Of a stretch of 64,000 nucleotides of DNA, positions 1 through 8,526 are shown in pieces. The notes beneath the pieces were generated by a model. It worked only from the letters and a program-made list of their open reading frames with translations, made no database searches and had not been told where the DNA came from. A program made the position numbers and the translations under genes. Positions within the stretch are counted from its first letter, which is position 1. Each line of letters begins with the position of its first letter. Origin of the DNA: Streptomyces sp. NRRL B-1347 (GTDB lineage: Bacteria; Actinomycetota; Actinomycetes; Streptomycetales; Streptomycetaceae). Location of the stretch: assembly GCF_000720325.1 (NCBI RefSeq), contig NZ_JOJM01000001.1:124001-188000 (forward strand), written 5' to 3'.

Positions 1-443
1 GTCGGCACCATCACCTTGCGGCGGAACACGCACACCAGGGTGCCGTCCTGCTTGTAGCCCTTGGTCTCCACGTGGACGATGCCGCGGTCCGACTTCGACT
101 TGGACGGCGTCTTGTCGAGGACGGTCGTCTCGCCGTAGATCGTGTCGCCGTGGAAGGTCGGCGCCACGTGCTTGAGCGACTCGACCTCCAGGTTCGCGAT
201 CGCCTTGCCCGACACGTCCGGCACGGACATGCCGAGCAGCAGCGAGTAGACGTAGTTGCCCACGACGACGTTCTTCCCGAAGTCCGTCGTCCTCTCCGCG
301 TAGTTGCTGTCCATGTGCAGCGGGTGGTGGTTCATGGTGAGCAGACAGAACAGGTGGTCGTCGTACTCGGTGACCGTCTTGCCGGGCCAGTGCTTGTAGA
401 CGGCGCCGACTTCGAACTCTTCGTAGGTGCGGCCGAACTGCAT
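1..443 (-). CDS. MaoC-family hydratase (mesaconyl-CoA hydratase-like), 3' end cut by window edge
   Basis: This gene runs off the left edge of the window, so only about 147 N-terminal residues are visible. It begins at an ATG (complement of 441-443) with MQFGRTYEEFEVGAVYKHWP, and the visible part has the hot-dog/MaoC pattern: the TMNHHPLHMD stretch near residue 35 is where this family keeps its substrate and catalytic loop, followed by VEVESLKH and FHGDTIYGETTV. In the ethylmalonyl-CoA pathway a MaoC protein hydrates mesaconyl-CoA to beta-methylmalyl-CoA, the substrate of the lyase encoded 5 bp upstream. Position as the last visible gene of ccr-meaA-mcl supports that role. The enoyl hydratase family is confident; the exact substrate is inferred from context. 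Confidence 0.85.
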   Translation of the reverse strand, partial: MQFGRTYEEFEVGAVYKHWPGKTVTEYDDHLFCLLTMNHHPLHMDSNYAERTTDFGKNVVVGNYVYSLLLGMSVPDVSGKAIANLEVESLKHVAPTFHGDTIYGETTVLDKTPSKSKSDRGIVHVETKGYKQDGTLVCVFRRKVMVP

Positions 444-448
444 GTCCC

Positions 449-1465
449 TTACGCCTCCGGAGCCTCGAACGTCGACGTGCGCTTCATGCCCGCAGCACGG
501 CCCTTCCCGGAGATGACGAGCGCCATCTTCCGGCTCGCCTCGTCGATCATCTCGTCGCCGAGCATCGCCGAGCCCTTCTTGCCGCCCGCCTCCGAGGTGT
601 AGTACGCGTACGCGTCGAGGATCAGCTCGGCGTGGTCGTAGTCCTCCTGGGACGGCGAGAACACCTCGTTCGCGGCCTCCACCTGGCCGGGGTGCAGCAC
701 CCACTTGCCGTCGAAGCCGAGGGCCGCGGCGCGCCCGGCGACCTCGCGGTAGCCGTCGATGTTCTTGATCTGGAGGAAGGGGCCGTCGATCGCCTGGAGG
801 TCGTGGGTGCGGGCGGCCATCAGGATGCGCATCAGGATGTAGTGGTAGGCGTCCGCCGGGTAGCCGGGCGGCTGCATGCCCACGACGAGCGACTTCATGT
901 TGATCGACGCCATGAAGTCCGCGGGGCCGAAGATGATCGTCTCAACTCGTGACGAGGCGCCCGCGATCTCGTCAACATTGACCAGACCCTTCGCGTTCTC
1001 GATCTGCGCCTCGATGCCGATGCGCCCGACCTCGAAGCCCATCGTCTTCTCGATCTGCGTCAGGAGCAGGTCGAGGGCCACGACCTGCTGGGCGTCCTGG
1101 ACCTTGGGCAGCATGATGCAGTCGAGGTTCTGGCCCGCGCCCTCGACGACGGTCACGACGTCGCGGTACGTCCACTGGGTCGTCCAGTCGTTGACGCGCA
1201 CCACGCGCGTCTTGCCCGTCCAGTCGCCCTCGTTGAGGAACTTGACGATCGTGTGCCGTGCCTCGGGCTTGGCGAGCGGCGCGCAGGCGTCCTCCAGGTC
1301 CAGGAAGACCTGGTCGGCGGGGAGGCCCTGGGCCTTCTCCAGGAAGCGGGGGTTGCTTCCGGGGACCGCGAGACAGGAGCGGCGGGGGCGAAGGCGATTG
1401 ATGTCAGGAAGGTGCGCGGCGGAGCCGCTCGTTAGAGGGGTGGTGGCGGGCGACGGGCGGGTCAT
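449..1465 (-). CDS. mcl: HpcH/HpaI (CitE-like) CoA lyase, probable malyl-CoA/beta-methylmalyl-CoA lyase
   Basis: Encodes 338 residues, the usual size for a CitE/Mcl-type lyase. Visible hallmarks are FLDLEDACAP (CoA/phosphate region), EAQIENAKG (metal-ligand Glu region) and FGPADFMASIN (metal-ligand Asp). In the ethylmalonyl-CoA pathway this enzyme splits beta-methylmalyl-CoA to glyoxylate and propionyl-CoA and can act on malyl-CoA. The ATG at 1463-1465 overlaps the stop of meaA by 4 bp (ATGA), so translation is probably coupled. A run-on of the same frame further upstream lies inside meaA and is discounted. The family is confident; substrate range is inferred from the neighbours. Confidence 0.9.
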   Translation of the reverse strand: MTRPSPATTPLTSGSAAHLPDINRLRPRRSCLAVPGSNPRFLEKAQGLPADQVFLDLEDACAPLAKPEARHTIVKFLNEGDWTGKTRVVRVNDWTTQWTYRDVVTVVEGAGQNLDCIMLPKVQDAQQVVALDLLLTQIEKTMGFEVGRIGIEAQIENAKGLVNVDEIAGASSRVETIIFGPADFMASINMKSLVVGMQPPGYPADAYHYILMRILMAARTHDLQAIDGPFLQIKNIDGYREVAGRAAALGFDGKWVLHPGQVEAANEVFSPSQEDYDHAELILDAYAYYTSEAGGKKGSAMLGDEMIDEASRKMALVISGKGRAAGMKRTSTFEAPEA

Positions 1466-3513
1466 GCGGGGACCTCCAACGGGTCGAGGTGGTTCGCTGT
1501 GCGGATCTCGTCGACGATACGGCCGATGATCTCCGTGATGCCGAAGTCCTTGGGGGTGAAGACGGCGGCCACGCCCGCCGCCTTCAGGTCCTCGGCGTCG
1601 CTGCTGGGGATGATGCCGCCGGCGATGACGGGGATGTCGTTGGCCCCGGCGGCGCGCAGCCTGGTCAGGACGTCCGGCACGAGCTGCGCGTGCGAGCCGG
1701 AGAGGATCGAAAGGCCCACCGCGTGCACGTCCTCCGCGAGCGCCGCGTCGACGATCTGCTCGGGGGTGAGCCGGATGCCCTGGTAGACGACCTCGAACCC
1801 GGCGTCGCGGGCCCGGACCGCGATCTGCTCGGCGCCGTTGGAGTGTCCGTCGAGGCCGGGCTTGCCCACCAGGAAGCGGAGCTTGCCGGTGCCCATGTCG
1901 GCGGCCGTCTTCTCGACCTTCTCGCGGACCAGGGCGAGCGGCGTGCCCGCCTCGGCGGTGACCGCGAGCGGCGCCCCGGAGACGCCCGTGGGCGCCCGGA
2001 ACTCGCCGAAGACCTCCCGCAGGGCACCCGCCCACTCACCGGTCGTCACACCGGCGCGGGCGCACTCCAGGGTGGCCTCCATCAGGTTGCCGGTGCCCTC
2101 CGCGACCTCCTTGAGCCGGTCGAGGGTCTGCTGGGCGGTCGGGAAGTGGAACGGGTCGCCACCGCCCTGCCGGTCCGAGGACTCCTGACGCGTGGTGCGC
2201 CAGTCCCGCACCGCGGTGACGACCCGCGCCTCGACCGCCGGGTCGACCGTCATGATCGCCGTGTCCAGGTCGGCCGTGAGCGGGCTCGGCTCCGTCGCCT
2301 CGAAGACGTTCACACCCACGATCTTCTCGTCGCCGGCCTCGATCCGCGCGCGCCGCTCCGCGTGCGAGGACACCAGCTGCGACTTCAGATAGCCGGACTC
2401 GACGGCGGCCATCGCGCCGCCCATCTGCTCGATGCGGTCCATCTCCGCCAGGGAGGCCTCGACGAGCGCGTCGACCTTGCCCTCGATAACGTGCGAGCCC
2501 GCGAAGATGTCCTCGTACTCCAGGAGGTCCGACTCGTGCGCGAGGACCTGCTGGATGCGCAGCGACCACTGCTGGTCCCAGGGCCGGGGCAGGCCGAGGG
2601 CCTCGTTCCAGGCCGGGAGCTGCACGGCACGCGCGCGTGCGTCCTTGGAGAGCGTCACGGCGAGCATCTCCAGGACGATGCGCTGGACGTTGTTCTCCGG
2701 CTGCGCCTCGGTCAGGCCGAGCGAGTTGACCTGCACGCCGTAGCGGAAGCGCCGCTGCTTGGGGTTCGTGACGCCGTAGCGCTCGCGCGTGACCTGGTCC
2801 CAGATGCGGCCGAACGCGCGCATCTTGCACATCTCCTCGATGAACCGGACGCCCGCGTTCACGAAGAACGAGATGCGCGCGACGACGTCACCGAACTTCT
2901 CCTCCGGCACCTGCCCGGAGGCGCGCACGGCGTCGAGGACGGCGATCGCCGTGCTCATCGCGTACGCGACCTCCTGCACCGGCGTGGCCCCGGCCTCCTG
3001 GAGGTGGTAGCTGCAGATGTTGATCGGGTTCCACTTCGGGATGTGCGCCACCGTGTACGTGATCATGTCGGTGGTCAGCCGCAGGCTCGGCCCCGGCGGG
3101 AACACATGGGTGCCGCGCGACAGGTACTCCTTGACGATGTCGTTCTGCGTCGTCCCCTGGAGCGTGGTGATGTCGACGCCCTGCTCCTCCGCGACGACCT
3201 GGTACAGCGCGAGCAGCCACATGGCGGTCGCGTTGATCGTCATGGAGGTGTTCATCTGCTCCAGGGGGATGTCCTGGAACAGCCGCCGCATGTCGCCGAG
3301 GTGGGACACCGGGACGCCGACCCGGCCCACCTCCCCGCGCGCGAGGATGTGGTCCGGGTCGTAGCCGGTCTGCGTCGGCAGGTCGAACGCGACCGAGAGG
3401 CCCGTCTGGCCCTTGGCCAGGTTGCGGCGGTAGAGCTCGTTCGACGCCTCGGCCGTGGAGTGACCGGCGTACGTCCGCATGAGCCACGGCCGGTCCTTCT
3501 GGCGTTCCGTCAT
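1462..3513 (-). CDS. meaA: Ethylmalonyl-CoA mutase (MeaA-type, B12-dependent)
   Basis: A 683-residue single-chain acyl-CoA mutase. The N-terminal TIM-barrel opens with DRPWLMRTYAGHSTAEASN and includes YDPDHILARGEVG and the TTLQGTTQNDIVKEYLSRGT stretch. The C-terminal cobalamin domain (about residues 540-680) carries the DGHSNG form of the DxHxxG base-off B12 motif, then LSILSGSH and VIAGGIIP. MeaA/Ecm proteins rearrange ethylmalonyl-CoA to methylsuccinyl-CoA. A fused catalytic plus B12 domain distinguishes it from two-subunit isobutyryl-CoA mutase. It lies 45 bp downstream of ccr and overlaps mcl by 4 bp, so the genes form one operon. Confidence 0.95.
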   Translation of the reverse strand: MTERQKDRPWLMRTYAGHSTAEASNELYRRNLAKGQTGLSVAFDLPTQTGYDPDHILARGEVGRVGVPVSHLGDMRRLFQDIPLEQMNTSMTINATAMWLLALYQVVAEEQGVDITTLQGTTQNDIVKEYLSRGTHVFPPGPSLRLTTDMITYTVAHIPKWNPINICSYHLQEAGATPVQEVAYAMSTAIAVLDAVRASGQVPEEKFGDVVARISFFVNAGVRFIEEMCKMRAFGRIWDQVTRERYGVTNPKQRRFRYGVQVNSLGLTEAQPENNVQRIVLEMLAVTLSKDARARAVQLPAWNEALGLPRPWDQQWSLRIQQVLAHESDLLEYEDIFAGSHVIEGKVDALVEASLAEMDRIEQMGGAMAAVESGYLKSQLVSSHAERRARIEAGDEKIVGVNVFEATEPSPLTADLDTAIMTVDPAVEARVVTAVRDWRTTRQESSDRQGGGDPFHFPTAQQTLDRLKEVAEGTGNLMEATLECARAGVTTGEWAGALREVFGEFRAPTGVSGAPLAVTAEAGTPLALVREKVEKTAADMGTGKLRFLVGKPGLDGHSNGAEQIAVRARDAGFEVVYQGIRLTPEQIVDAALAEDVHAVGLSILSGSHAQLVPDVLTRLRAAGANDIPVIAGGIIPSSDAEDLKAAGVAAVFTPKDFGITEIIGRIVDEIRTANHLDPLEVPA

Positions 3514-3558
3514 GTGCGTAACCTCGGTGTCCTCTGTGTTCTCAATGGCCCCGGCGCC

Positions 3559-4896
3559 TCAGACGTTCCGGAAGCGGTTGATGGCGTCGATGTGCTGCGC
3601 GCGCTTCTCGGGGTCCCGCACGCCCAGGCCCTCGGCGGGCGCGAGCGCGAGGACGCCGACCTTGCCCTGGTGCAGATTGCGGTGCACGTCATAGGCGGCC
3701 TGCCCGGTCTCCGCCAGGGAGTACACCTTCGAGAGGGTCGGGTGGATCTTGCCCTTGGCGATGAGCCGGTTGGCCTCCCACGCCTCGCGGTAGTTGGCGA
3801 AGTGCGAGCCGATGATGCGCTTCAGGGACATCCACAGATAGCGGTTGTCGTACTCGTGCATGTAGCCCGAGGTGGAGGCGCAGGTGGTGATGGTGCCGCC
3901 CTTGCGGGTCACGTAGACGCTGGCGCCGAAGGTCTCGCGGCCGGGGTGCTCGAAGACGATGTCGATGTCCTCGCCGCCGGTGAACTCGCGGATGCGCTTG
4001 CCGAAGCGCTTCCACTCCTTGGGGTCCTGGGTGCGCTCGTCCTTCCAGAACCGGTAGCCCTCGGCGTTGCGGTCGATGATCGCCTCGGCGCCCATCGCGC
4101 GGCAGATGTCGGCCTTCTGCGGGCTGCTCACCACACAGATGGGGTTGGCGCCGCCCGCGAGCGCGAACTGCGTGGCGTACGAGCCGAGTCCGCCGCTGGC
4201 GCCCCAGATCAGCACGTTGTCGCCCTGCTTCATGCCCGCGCCGTTGCGCGAGACGAGCTGCCGGTACGCGGTGGAGTTCACCAGGCCGGGGGCGGCGGCC
4301 TCCTCCCAGCTCAGATGGTCCGGCTTGGGCATGAGCTGGTTGGACTTCACCAGGGCGATCTCGGCGAGCCCGCCGAAGTTGGTCTCGAAGCCCCAGATGC
4401 GCTGCTCGGGGTCGAGCATCGTGTCGTTGTGCCCGTCGCTGGACTCCAGCTCCACGGACAGGCAGTGCGCGACGACCTCGTCGCCGGGGTGCCAGGCGTT
4501 GACGCCGGGCCCGGTGCGCAGCACGACGCCGGCCAGGTCGGAGCCGATGACGTGGTACGGCAGGTCGTGACGCTTCGTCAGGTCGCTGAGCTTGCCGTAC
4601 CGCTCGAGGAATCCGAACGTCGACAGGGGCTCGAAGATCGACGTCCACACGGAGTTGTAGTTCACGCTCGACGCCATGACCGCCACCAGGGCCTCGCCCG
4701 GGCCCAGTTCGGGCACCGGCACCTCGTCCAGGTGCAGCGACTTGCGCGGGTCCTTGTCGCGCGTGGCGAGCCCGGCGAACAGCTCGGTCTCGTCCTTGTG
4801 CACGGTCACGGCGCGGTACGACTCGGGCAGCGGCAGCGCGGCGAAGTCGGCGGCCGACGTGTCCGGCGATTGGATCGCGTCCAGGATTTCCTGCAT
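3559..4896 (-). CDS. ccr: Crotonyl-CoA carboxylase/reductase
   Basis: A 445-residue member of the medium-chain dehydrogenase/reductase superfamily, full length for Ccr. It reductively carboxylates crotonyl-CoA with NADPH and CO2 to (2S)-ethylmalonyl-CoA. The NADPH Rossmann motif is GASGGLGSYATQFA. Residues known to hold CO2 in this family are visible in their expected contexts: Asn in SVNYNSVW, Phe-Glu in GFETNFGG and His in GYMHEYDNRY. The start is fixed by GGAGG six bases before the ATG; the longer upstream open frame has no such signal. It is the first gene of the operon, preceded by a leader of about 300 nt and a promoter with paired repeats (5212-5254). Confidence 0.97.
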   Translation of the reverse strand: MQEILDAIQSPDTSAADFAALPLPESYRAVTVHKDETELFAGLATRDKDPRKSLHLDEVPVPELGPGEALVAVMASSVNYNSVWTSIFEPLSTFGFLERYGKLSDLTKRHDLPYHVIGSDLAGVVLRTGPGVNAWHPGDEVVAHCLSVELESSDGHNDTMLDPEQRIWGFETNFGGLAEIALVKSNQLMPKPDHLSWEEAAAPGLVNSTAYRQLVSRNGAGMKQGDNVLIWGASGGLGSYATQFALAGGANPICVVSSPQKADICRAMGAEAIIDRNAEGYRFWKDERTQDPKEWKRFGKRIREFTGGEDIDIVFEHPGRETFGASVYVTRKGGTITTCASTSGYMHEYDNRYLWMSLKRIIGSHFANYREAWEANRLIAKGKIHPTLSKVYSLAETGQAAYDVHRNLHQGKVGVLALAPAEGLGVRDPEKRAQHIDAINRFRNV

Positions 4897-5211
4897 GGGT
4901 TGCCTCCGGCGAAGGGCACCCCGTGGGGGGCGCTCTGAGGGGTACGTCGGGGTGGTGCGTGATGCGTGGTGCCTGGGGTGCTTCGAGGGGTGCGCGTGCT
5001 CGGTGCTCGACGGGTGCGAGGGAGCCTCGGGCCCGCGCGGTGACGGGAGGTGCGAAGCGGTGGTGCCGTCGGTTCGGCGGAGGTGGTGCGGCGACGCCGT
5101 GGTGGGGCGCGGGAGGTGCCTGTGACGCAGGCGTCCGGGCGCGCTCGCCGAGGCTTGCGGGGACAGCCGGCGTACGGGTGGTGTCCGTGCGCCGGCCGCC
5201 CGGACAACATC

Positions 5212-5240
5212 AACGTATGACACCGCGTGCCAGTCGGCAA
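5212..5240 (-). promoter_or_regulatory. Candidate vegetative promoter of the ccr operon
   Basis: Read on the minus strand, TTGCCG (plus 5235-5240) and TACGTT (plus 5212-5217) are separated by exactly 17 bp, a good match to a HrdB-type promoter. The predicted transcript would start near 5205 and leave a leader of about 300 nt before the ccr ATG. The leader itself, 4897-5204, contains no convincing gene or recognised riboswitch. Confidence 0.55.
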
Positions 5241-5254
5241 GACACTCAGTGCCA
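5219..5254. promoter_or_regulatory. Paired operator-like repeat in the ccr promoter
   Basis: Two copies of GACAC-N3-GTGCCA occur at 5219-5232 and 5241-5254, starting 22 bp apart (about two helical turns). Each copy is itself a near-palindrome. The proximal copy fills the spacer between the predicted -35 and -10, and the distal copy lies just upstream of the -35. That placement suits a repressor. The TetR gene at 5413-6222 is the obvious candidate binder, by inference only. Confidence 0.5.
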
Positions 5255-5292
5255 AAAATTTCTCTCAGTTGTCATCGGCCCGGTTCATCTGA

Positions 5293-5310
5293 GCGATGAT
5301 CGATCATCGC
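5293..5310. repeat. 18-bp perfect palindrome between tetR and ccr
   Basis: GCGATGATCGATCATCGC reads the same on both strands. It lies between the TetR terminator and the ccr promoter. It has no loop and no T-run, so an operator is more likely than a terminator. Confidence 0.4.
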
Positions 5311-5360
5311 AGGTCAGAGCGGGTGCGCCGGACAGGTAGAAACCGGGCAGGCAGAAAGAA

Positions 5361-5391
5361 GCCCGCCCGCTCCGAGGGGGAGCGGGCGGGC
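5361..5391 (-). terminator. Rho-independent terminator of the tetR gene
   Basis: A perfect 13-bp GC-rich stem (5361-5373 with 5379-5391) encloses a 5-nt loop. Read on the minus strand it is followed by TTCTTTCT. It lies 22 bp beyond the TetR stop and separates that gene from the ccr promoter. Confidence 0.8.
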
Positions 5392-5412
5392 GGAGTGGGA
5401 GTGCCGGGCGGG

Positions 5413-6222
5413 TCAGGGGCGCGTGCGGAGGGCCTTCTCGATGGTGCGCATGATCTCGTCGAGGGGCGCGTCCGTGCGGGCCACGGTCACCAGGACCTCG
5501 CCCCGGTCGGAGACGGTCGCGGGCGCCCCCGAGGGCGCCGCGTCCCGCCCGGCCCCGATCCCGGTGCCGAACGTCCGCCGCACGATGCCGAACGCGTGGT
5601 CGAGCTGCGACTCCACGTCCCCCTGCCCCCCGGCCCGCAGCCAGCGCCGCAGCACGTGGTTGTGGGCCGTGACGACGGCGGACGCCGCGACCTCCGCGAG
5701 CAGCGGGTCGTCGTTGCCGTCGTGGTGGGCGTGCTCGTCGAAGTGCCCCAGGAGATACCGGGTGAACAGCCGCTCGTAGCGCGCCACGGAGGCGATCTCG
5801 CGCTCCCGCAGCGTCGGGACCTCGCGCGTCAGCCGGTACCGCTCCACGGAGACGGCGGGCGAGGCCGCGTACATCTTCATGACTTCCTTGATGCCGCGGC
5901 ACACGGTGTCGAGTGGATGCTCGTGCGCGGGCGCCGCGTTGAGCACGGCCTCCGCGCGGATCAACGTGTCGTCGTGGTCGGGGAAGATCGCCTCTTCCTT
6001 GGAGCGGAAGTGGCGGAAGAACGTCCGGCGGGCGACCCCGGCCGCGGCCGCGATCTCGTCGACCGTCGTGGCCTCGTAGCCCTTGGTCGCGAACAGCTCC
6101 ATGGCCGCGGCCGCGAGCTCGCGGCGCATCTTGAGCCGCTGCGCGGCGGCACGGCTGCCCGCGGCGCTCTCCGGAGCGTCGGGCGTAGCGGGCGTACGTG
6201 AGGACTTGGCGGCCTTGGGCAT
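5413..6222 (-). CDS. TetR/AcrR-family transcriptional regulator
   Basis: About 269 residues. After a short basic N-terminus (MPKAAKSSRTPATPDAPE), the helix-turn-helix is clear at about residues 30-80: RRELAAAAMELFATKGYEAT, then VDEIAAAAGVARRTFFRHF and RSKEEAIF. The rest is an all-helical ligand domain with no recognised signature. The ATG at 6220-6222 is preferred because TACGTT, a plausible -10, lies six bases upstream and suggests a leaderless transcript; an ATG 18 bp further upstream is the alternative. Its position head-to-tail with the ccr operon suggests it controls ccr, perhaps in response to an acyl-CoA. That is inference. Confidence 0.88.
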   Translation of the reverse strand: MPKAAKSSRTPATPDAPESAAGSRAAAQRLKMRRELAAAAMELFATKGYEATTVDEIAAAAGVARRTFFRHFRSKEEAIFPDHDDTLIRAEAVLNAAPAHEHPLDTVCRGIKEVMKMYAASPAVSVERYRLTREVPTLREREIASVARYERLFTRYLLGHFDEHAHHDGNDDPLLAEVAASAVVTAHNHVLRRWLRAGGQGDVESQLDHAFGIVRRTFGTGIGAGRDAAPSGAPATVSDRGEVLVTVARTDAPLDEIMRTIEKALRTRP

Positions 6223-6228
6223 GACCCG

Positions 6229-6234
6229 AACGTA
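6229..6234 (-). promoter_or_regulatory. Possible -10 element of a leaderless tetR transcript
   Basis: TACGTT on the minus strand, six bases before the ATG, identical to the -10 proposed for ccr. No good -35 is visible at the expected distance. Confidence 0.35.
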
Positions 6235-6358
6235 CTGCATGTGCGCAGCTGAGTGCGCCCGCGGGACGGGACCGCCCGCCGGTTCGAGCAGCCCTCCCCA
6301 GTCCGCCCGCCCGCCGCGCACGGCACCGTGCGCGGCGGGCGGGCCGTCCTGGGCCCCG

Positions 6359-8173
6359 TCAGCGCCGGGCATATTCGCGGAAGCCACGGCCCGTCTTGCG
6401 GCCGAGGCAGCCCGCGGCCACCAGATGCTCCAGGAGCGGCGCGGGCGCGAGGCCCGGCTCGCGGAATTCGCGGTGCAGGACCTTCTCGATGGCCAACGAC
6501 ACGTCCAGGCCGACGACGTCCAGGAGCTCGAAGGGGCCCATGGGGTAGCCGCCGCCCAGCTTCATGGCGGCGTCGATGTCGTCGAGGGACGCGTAGTGCT
6601 CCTGGACCATCTTGATCGCGTTGTTGAGGTAGGGGAACAGCAGGGCGTTCACGATGAACCCGGCCCGGTCCCCGCAGTCCACCGGATGCTTCTTGATCGT
6701 CGCGCACAGCTCGCGGGCCGTCGCGTGCACCTCGTCGGTGGTGAGCACCGTCCGCACGACCTCGACGAGCTTCATCGCGGGCGCCGGGTTGAAGAAGTGC
6801 AGACCGATCACGTCACCGGGGCGCGAGGTGGCGCGCGCGCAGGCGACGACCGGCAGCGAGGACGTGGTGGTGGCCAGGACGGCGCCCGGCTTGCAGATCT
6901 TGTCGAGCGTCGCGAACAGCTGCCGCTTGACCTCCAGGTCCTCCGCGACGGCCTCCAGGGCCAGATCGACGTCCGCGAACGCCTCGTACGAGCCGCTCGG
7001 CGTGATCCGGTCCAGGGTCTTCGCGGCCGACTCCGCGGTCATGCGGCCCTTGTCGACGGAGCGCGAGAGCGACTTGGCGATCCGGGTCTTCGCCGTGACC
7101 GCCTTCTCCTCGCTGCGGGCCGCGAGCACCACGTCGTACCCGGCCTTGGCGAAGACCTCCGCGATGCCGGACGCCATCGTGCCGGATCCGGCCACGCCCA
7201 CCGCGCGCACCTCGCGCCCCCGCACCTGCCGCGCGCCCTCCACGGGCGTCAGCGCGTCCCGCACCACCTCGCCGCTGTCCGCCTCGGCGTACGTGTAGAA
7301 GCCGCGGCCCGCCTTGCGTCCCGTCAGGCCCGCCTCGCTGAGCTGCTTGAGGATCGGGGCGGGCGCGTGCAGCCGGTCCCGCGACTCGGCGTACATGGCG
7401 TCGAGGACGGTGCGGGCGGTGTCGACGCCGATCAGGTCGAGCAGCGCGAGGGGGCCCATCGGAAGGCCGCAGCCGAGCCGCATCGCCGCGTCGATGTCCT
7501 CGCGGCTCGCGTACTTCGCCTCGTACATCGCCGCGGCCTGGTTGAGATAGCCGAACAGCAGCCCGTCGGCGACGAATCCGGGGCGGTCGCCGACGGCGAC
7601 GGGCTCCTTGCCGAGCGCGGTGGCGAGTTCGGTGACCGTGGCGACGGCCGCGGGAGCGGTCAGGACGGACGAGACGACCTCGACGAGCTTCATCGCGGGC
7701 GCCGGGTTGAAGAAGTGCAGGCCCAACACCCGCTCGGGGCGGGCCGACTCGGCGGCGAGCCGCGTCACGGACAGGGCGTTGGTGCCGGTGGCGAGGATCG
7801 CGTCCGGGCGCACGATGCCGTCGAGCGCGCGGAAGATCTGCTGCTTGACCTCGTACGACTCCGGCGCGACCTCGATCACCAGGTCGGCGTCGGCGGCCGC
7901 CTGGAGGTCGGTGCAGGTGCGGAAGCGGGCGAGGGCGTCCGCGCGCTCGCCCTCGGTGAGCCGCTCGCGGCGCACGGCGCGCGCCGTCGAGGCCTCCAGT
8001 GCGGCGACGGCGTGCGCGGCGGCCCGCTCGCTGATGTCGATGCCGATGACCTCGCGGCCCGCGACGGCGAGGACTTCGGCGATGCCCGCGCCCATCGTGC
8101 CGAGGCCGATGACGGCGACGGTGTGCAGCGGCGCGCCGGACGTACTGGACGAACTGGTGGAGGGAGCGTCCAT
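6359..8173 (-). CDS. Double-length 3-hydroxyacyl-CoA dehydrogenase (3-hydroxybutyryl-CoA dehydrogenase type)
   Basis: A 604-residue protein built from two tandem dehydrogenase units of about 290 residues. Each has an NAD-binding Rossmann motif (IGLGTMGAGIAEV near residue 24, VAGSGTMASGIAEVF near residue 320) and a copy of LHFFNPAPAMKLVEVV carrying the catalytic His, followed by the helical C-terminal part ending in GRKxGRGFYTY or GRKTGRGFREY. Such enzymes interconvert acetoacetyl-CoA and 3-hydroxybutyryl-CoA and could feed crotonyl-CoA formation for Ccr. Start chosen at the ATG at 8171-8173, preceded by TGGAG; longer in-frame starts fall in non-conserved sequence. Both halves keep catalytic motifs, so neither is visibly dead. 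Confidence 0.92.
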   Translation of the reverse strand: MDAPSTSSSSTSGAPLHTVAVIGLGTMGAGIAEVLAVAGREVIGIDISERAAAHAVAALEASTARAVRRERLTEGERADALARFRTCTDLQAAADADLVIEVAPESYEVKQQIFRALDGIVRPDAILATGTNALSVTRLAAESARPERVLGLHFFNPAPAMKLVEVVSSVLTAPAAVATVTELATALGKEPVAVGDRPGFVADGLLFGYLNQAAAMYEAKYASREDIDAAMRLGCGLPMGPLALLDLIGVDTARTVLDAMYAESRDRLHAPAPILKQLSEAGLTGRKAGRGFYTYAEADSGEVVRDALTPVEGARQVRGREVRAVGVAGSGTMASGIAEVFAKAGYDVVLAARSEEKAVTAKTRIAKSLSRSVDKGRMTAESAAKTLDRITPSGSYEAFADVDLALEAVAEDLEVKRQLFATLDKICKPGAVLATTTSSLPVVACARATSRPGDVIGLHFFNPAPAMKLVEVVRTVLTTDEVHATARELCATIKKHPVDCGDRAGFIVNALLFPYLNNAIKMVQEHYASLDDIDAAMKLGGGYPMGPFELLDVVGLDVSLAIEKVLHREFREPGLAPAPLLEHLVAAGCLGRKTGRGFREYARR

Positions 8174-8514
8174 GCGGGGACTCCAGGGAGTGAGTGACGA
8201 CTGAGAGGGCGCACGCGCGGGGCGCGCGCGGGGGCGCACCGGACACGTCGGCACGCGCGCGTGGAAGCCATGCGAGCGGCGTGAAGGGGTGTACAGCGCG
8301 CGTGAGTTGCGCGAGAAGGAGAGCCGACGGGCCCTGTCCCGGAGCCGCGTCGTCCTGCGGTACGTGCGTACCGAACCGACAACACTCTCGACGGCTGCGT
8401 CACCAGGCCGTCAGGAGTCGTGGAACTGCTACGGGGAGTGCGCCCCGCTCACTTGAGATTAACCGGTGAGTAACGAGCGCGCCAGCCCCCGGTGTCTGTG
8501 ACCTCGGTCGCGAC
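8174..8514. other. Divergent intergenic region
   Basis: About 340 bp between the dehydrogenase and the HEAT-repeat gene. It is rich in CG-alternating runs around 8214-8272. No gene, RNA or strong hairpin is visible. Confidence 0.5.
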
Positions 8515-8520
8515 TAGGCT
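8515..8520 (+). promoter_or_regulatory. -10 element of a probable leaderless transcript
   Basis: TAGGCT ends six bases before the ATG at 8527 and there is no Shine-Dalgarno sequence. This is the usual layout of a leaderless streptomycete gene. Confidence 0.55.
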
Positions 8521-8526
8521 CACCGC

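Noticed and set aside
1489..4938. 1149-codon open frame on the plus strand, antisense to meaA and ccr
   Set aside because: High-GC codon bias opens antisense frames. It lies over strongly conserved genes and its translation is Arg/Val/Asp-rich with no domains.
4897..5204. Cobalamin riboswitch ahead of the B12-dependent mutase operon
   Set aside because: I looked for a conserved B12 box and did not find one in the ccr leader.
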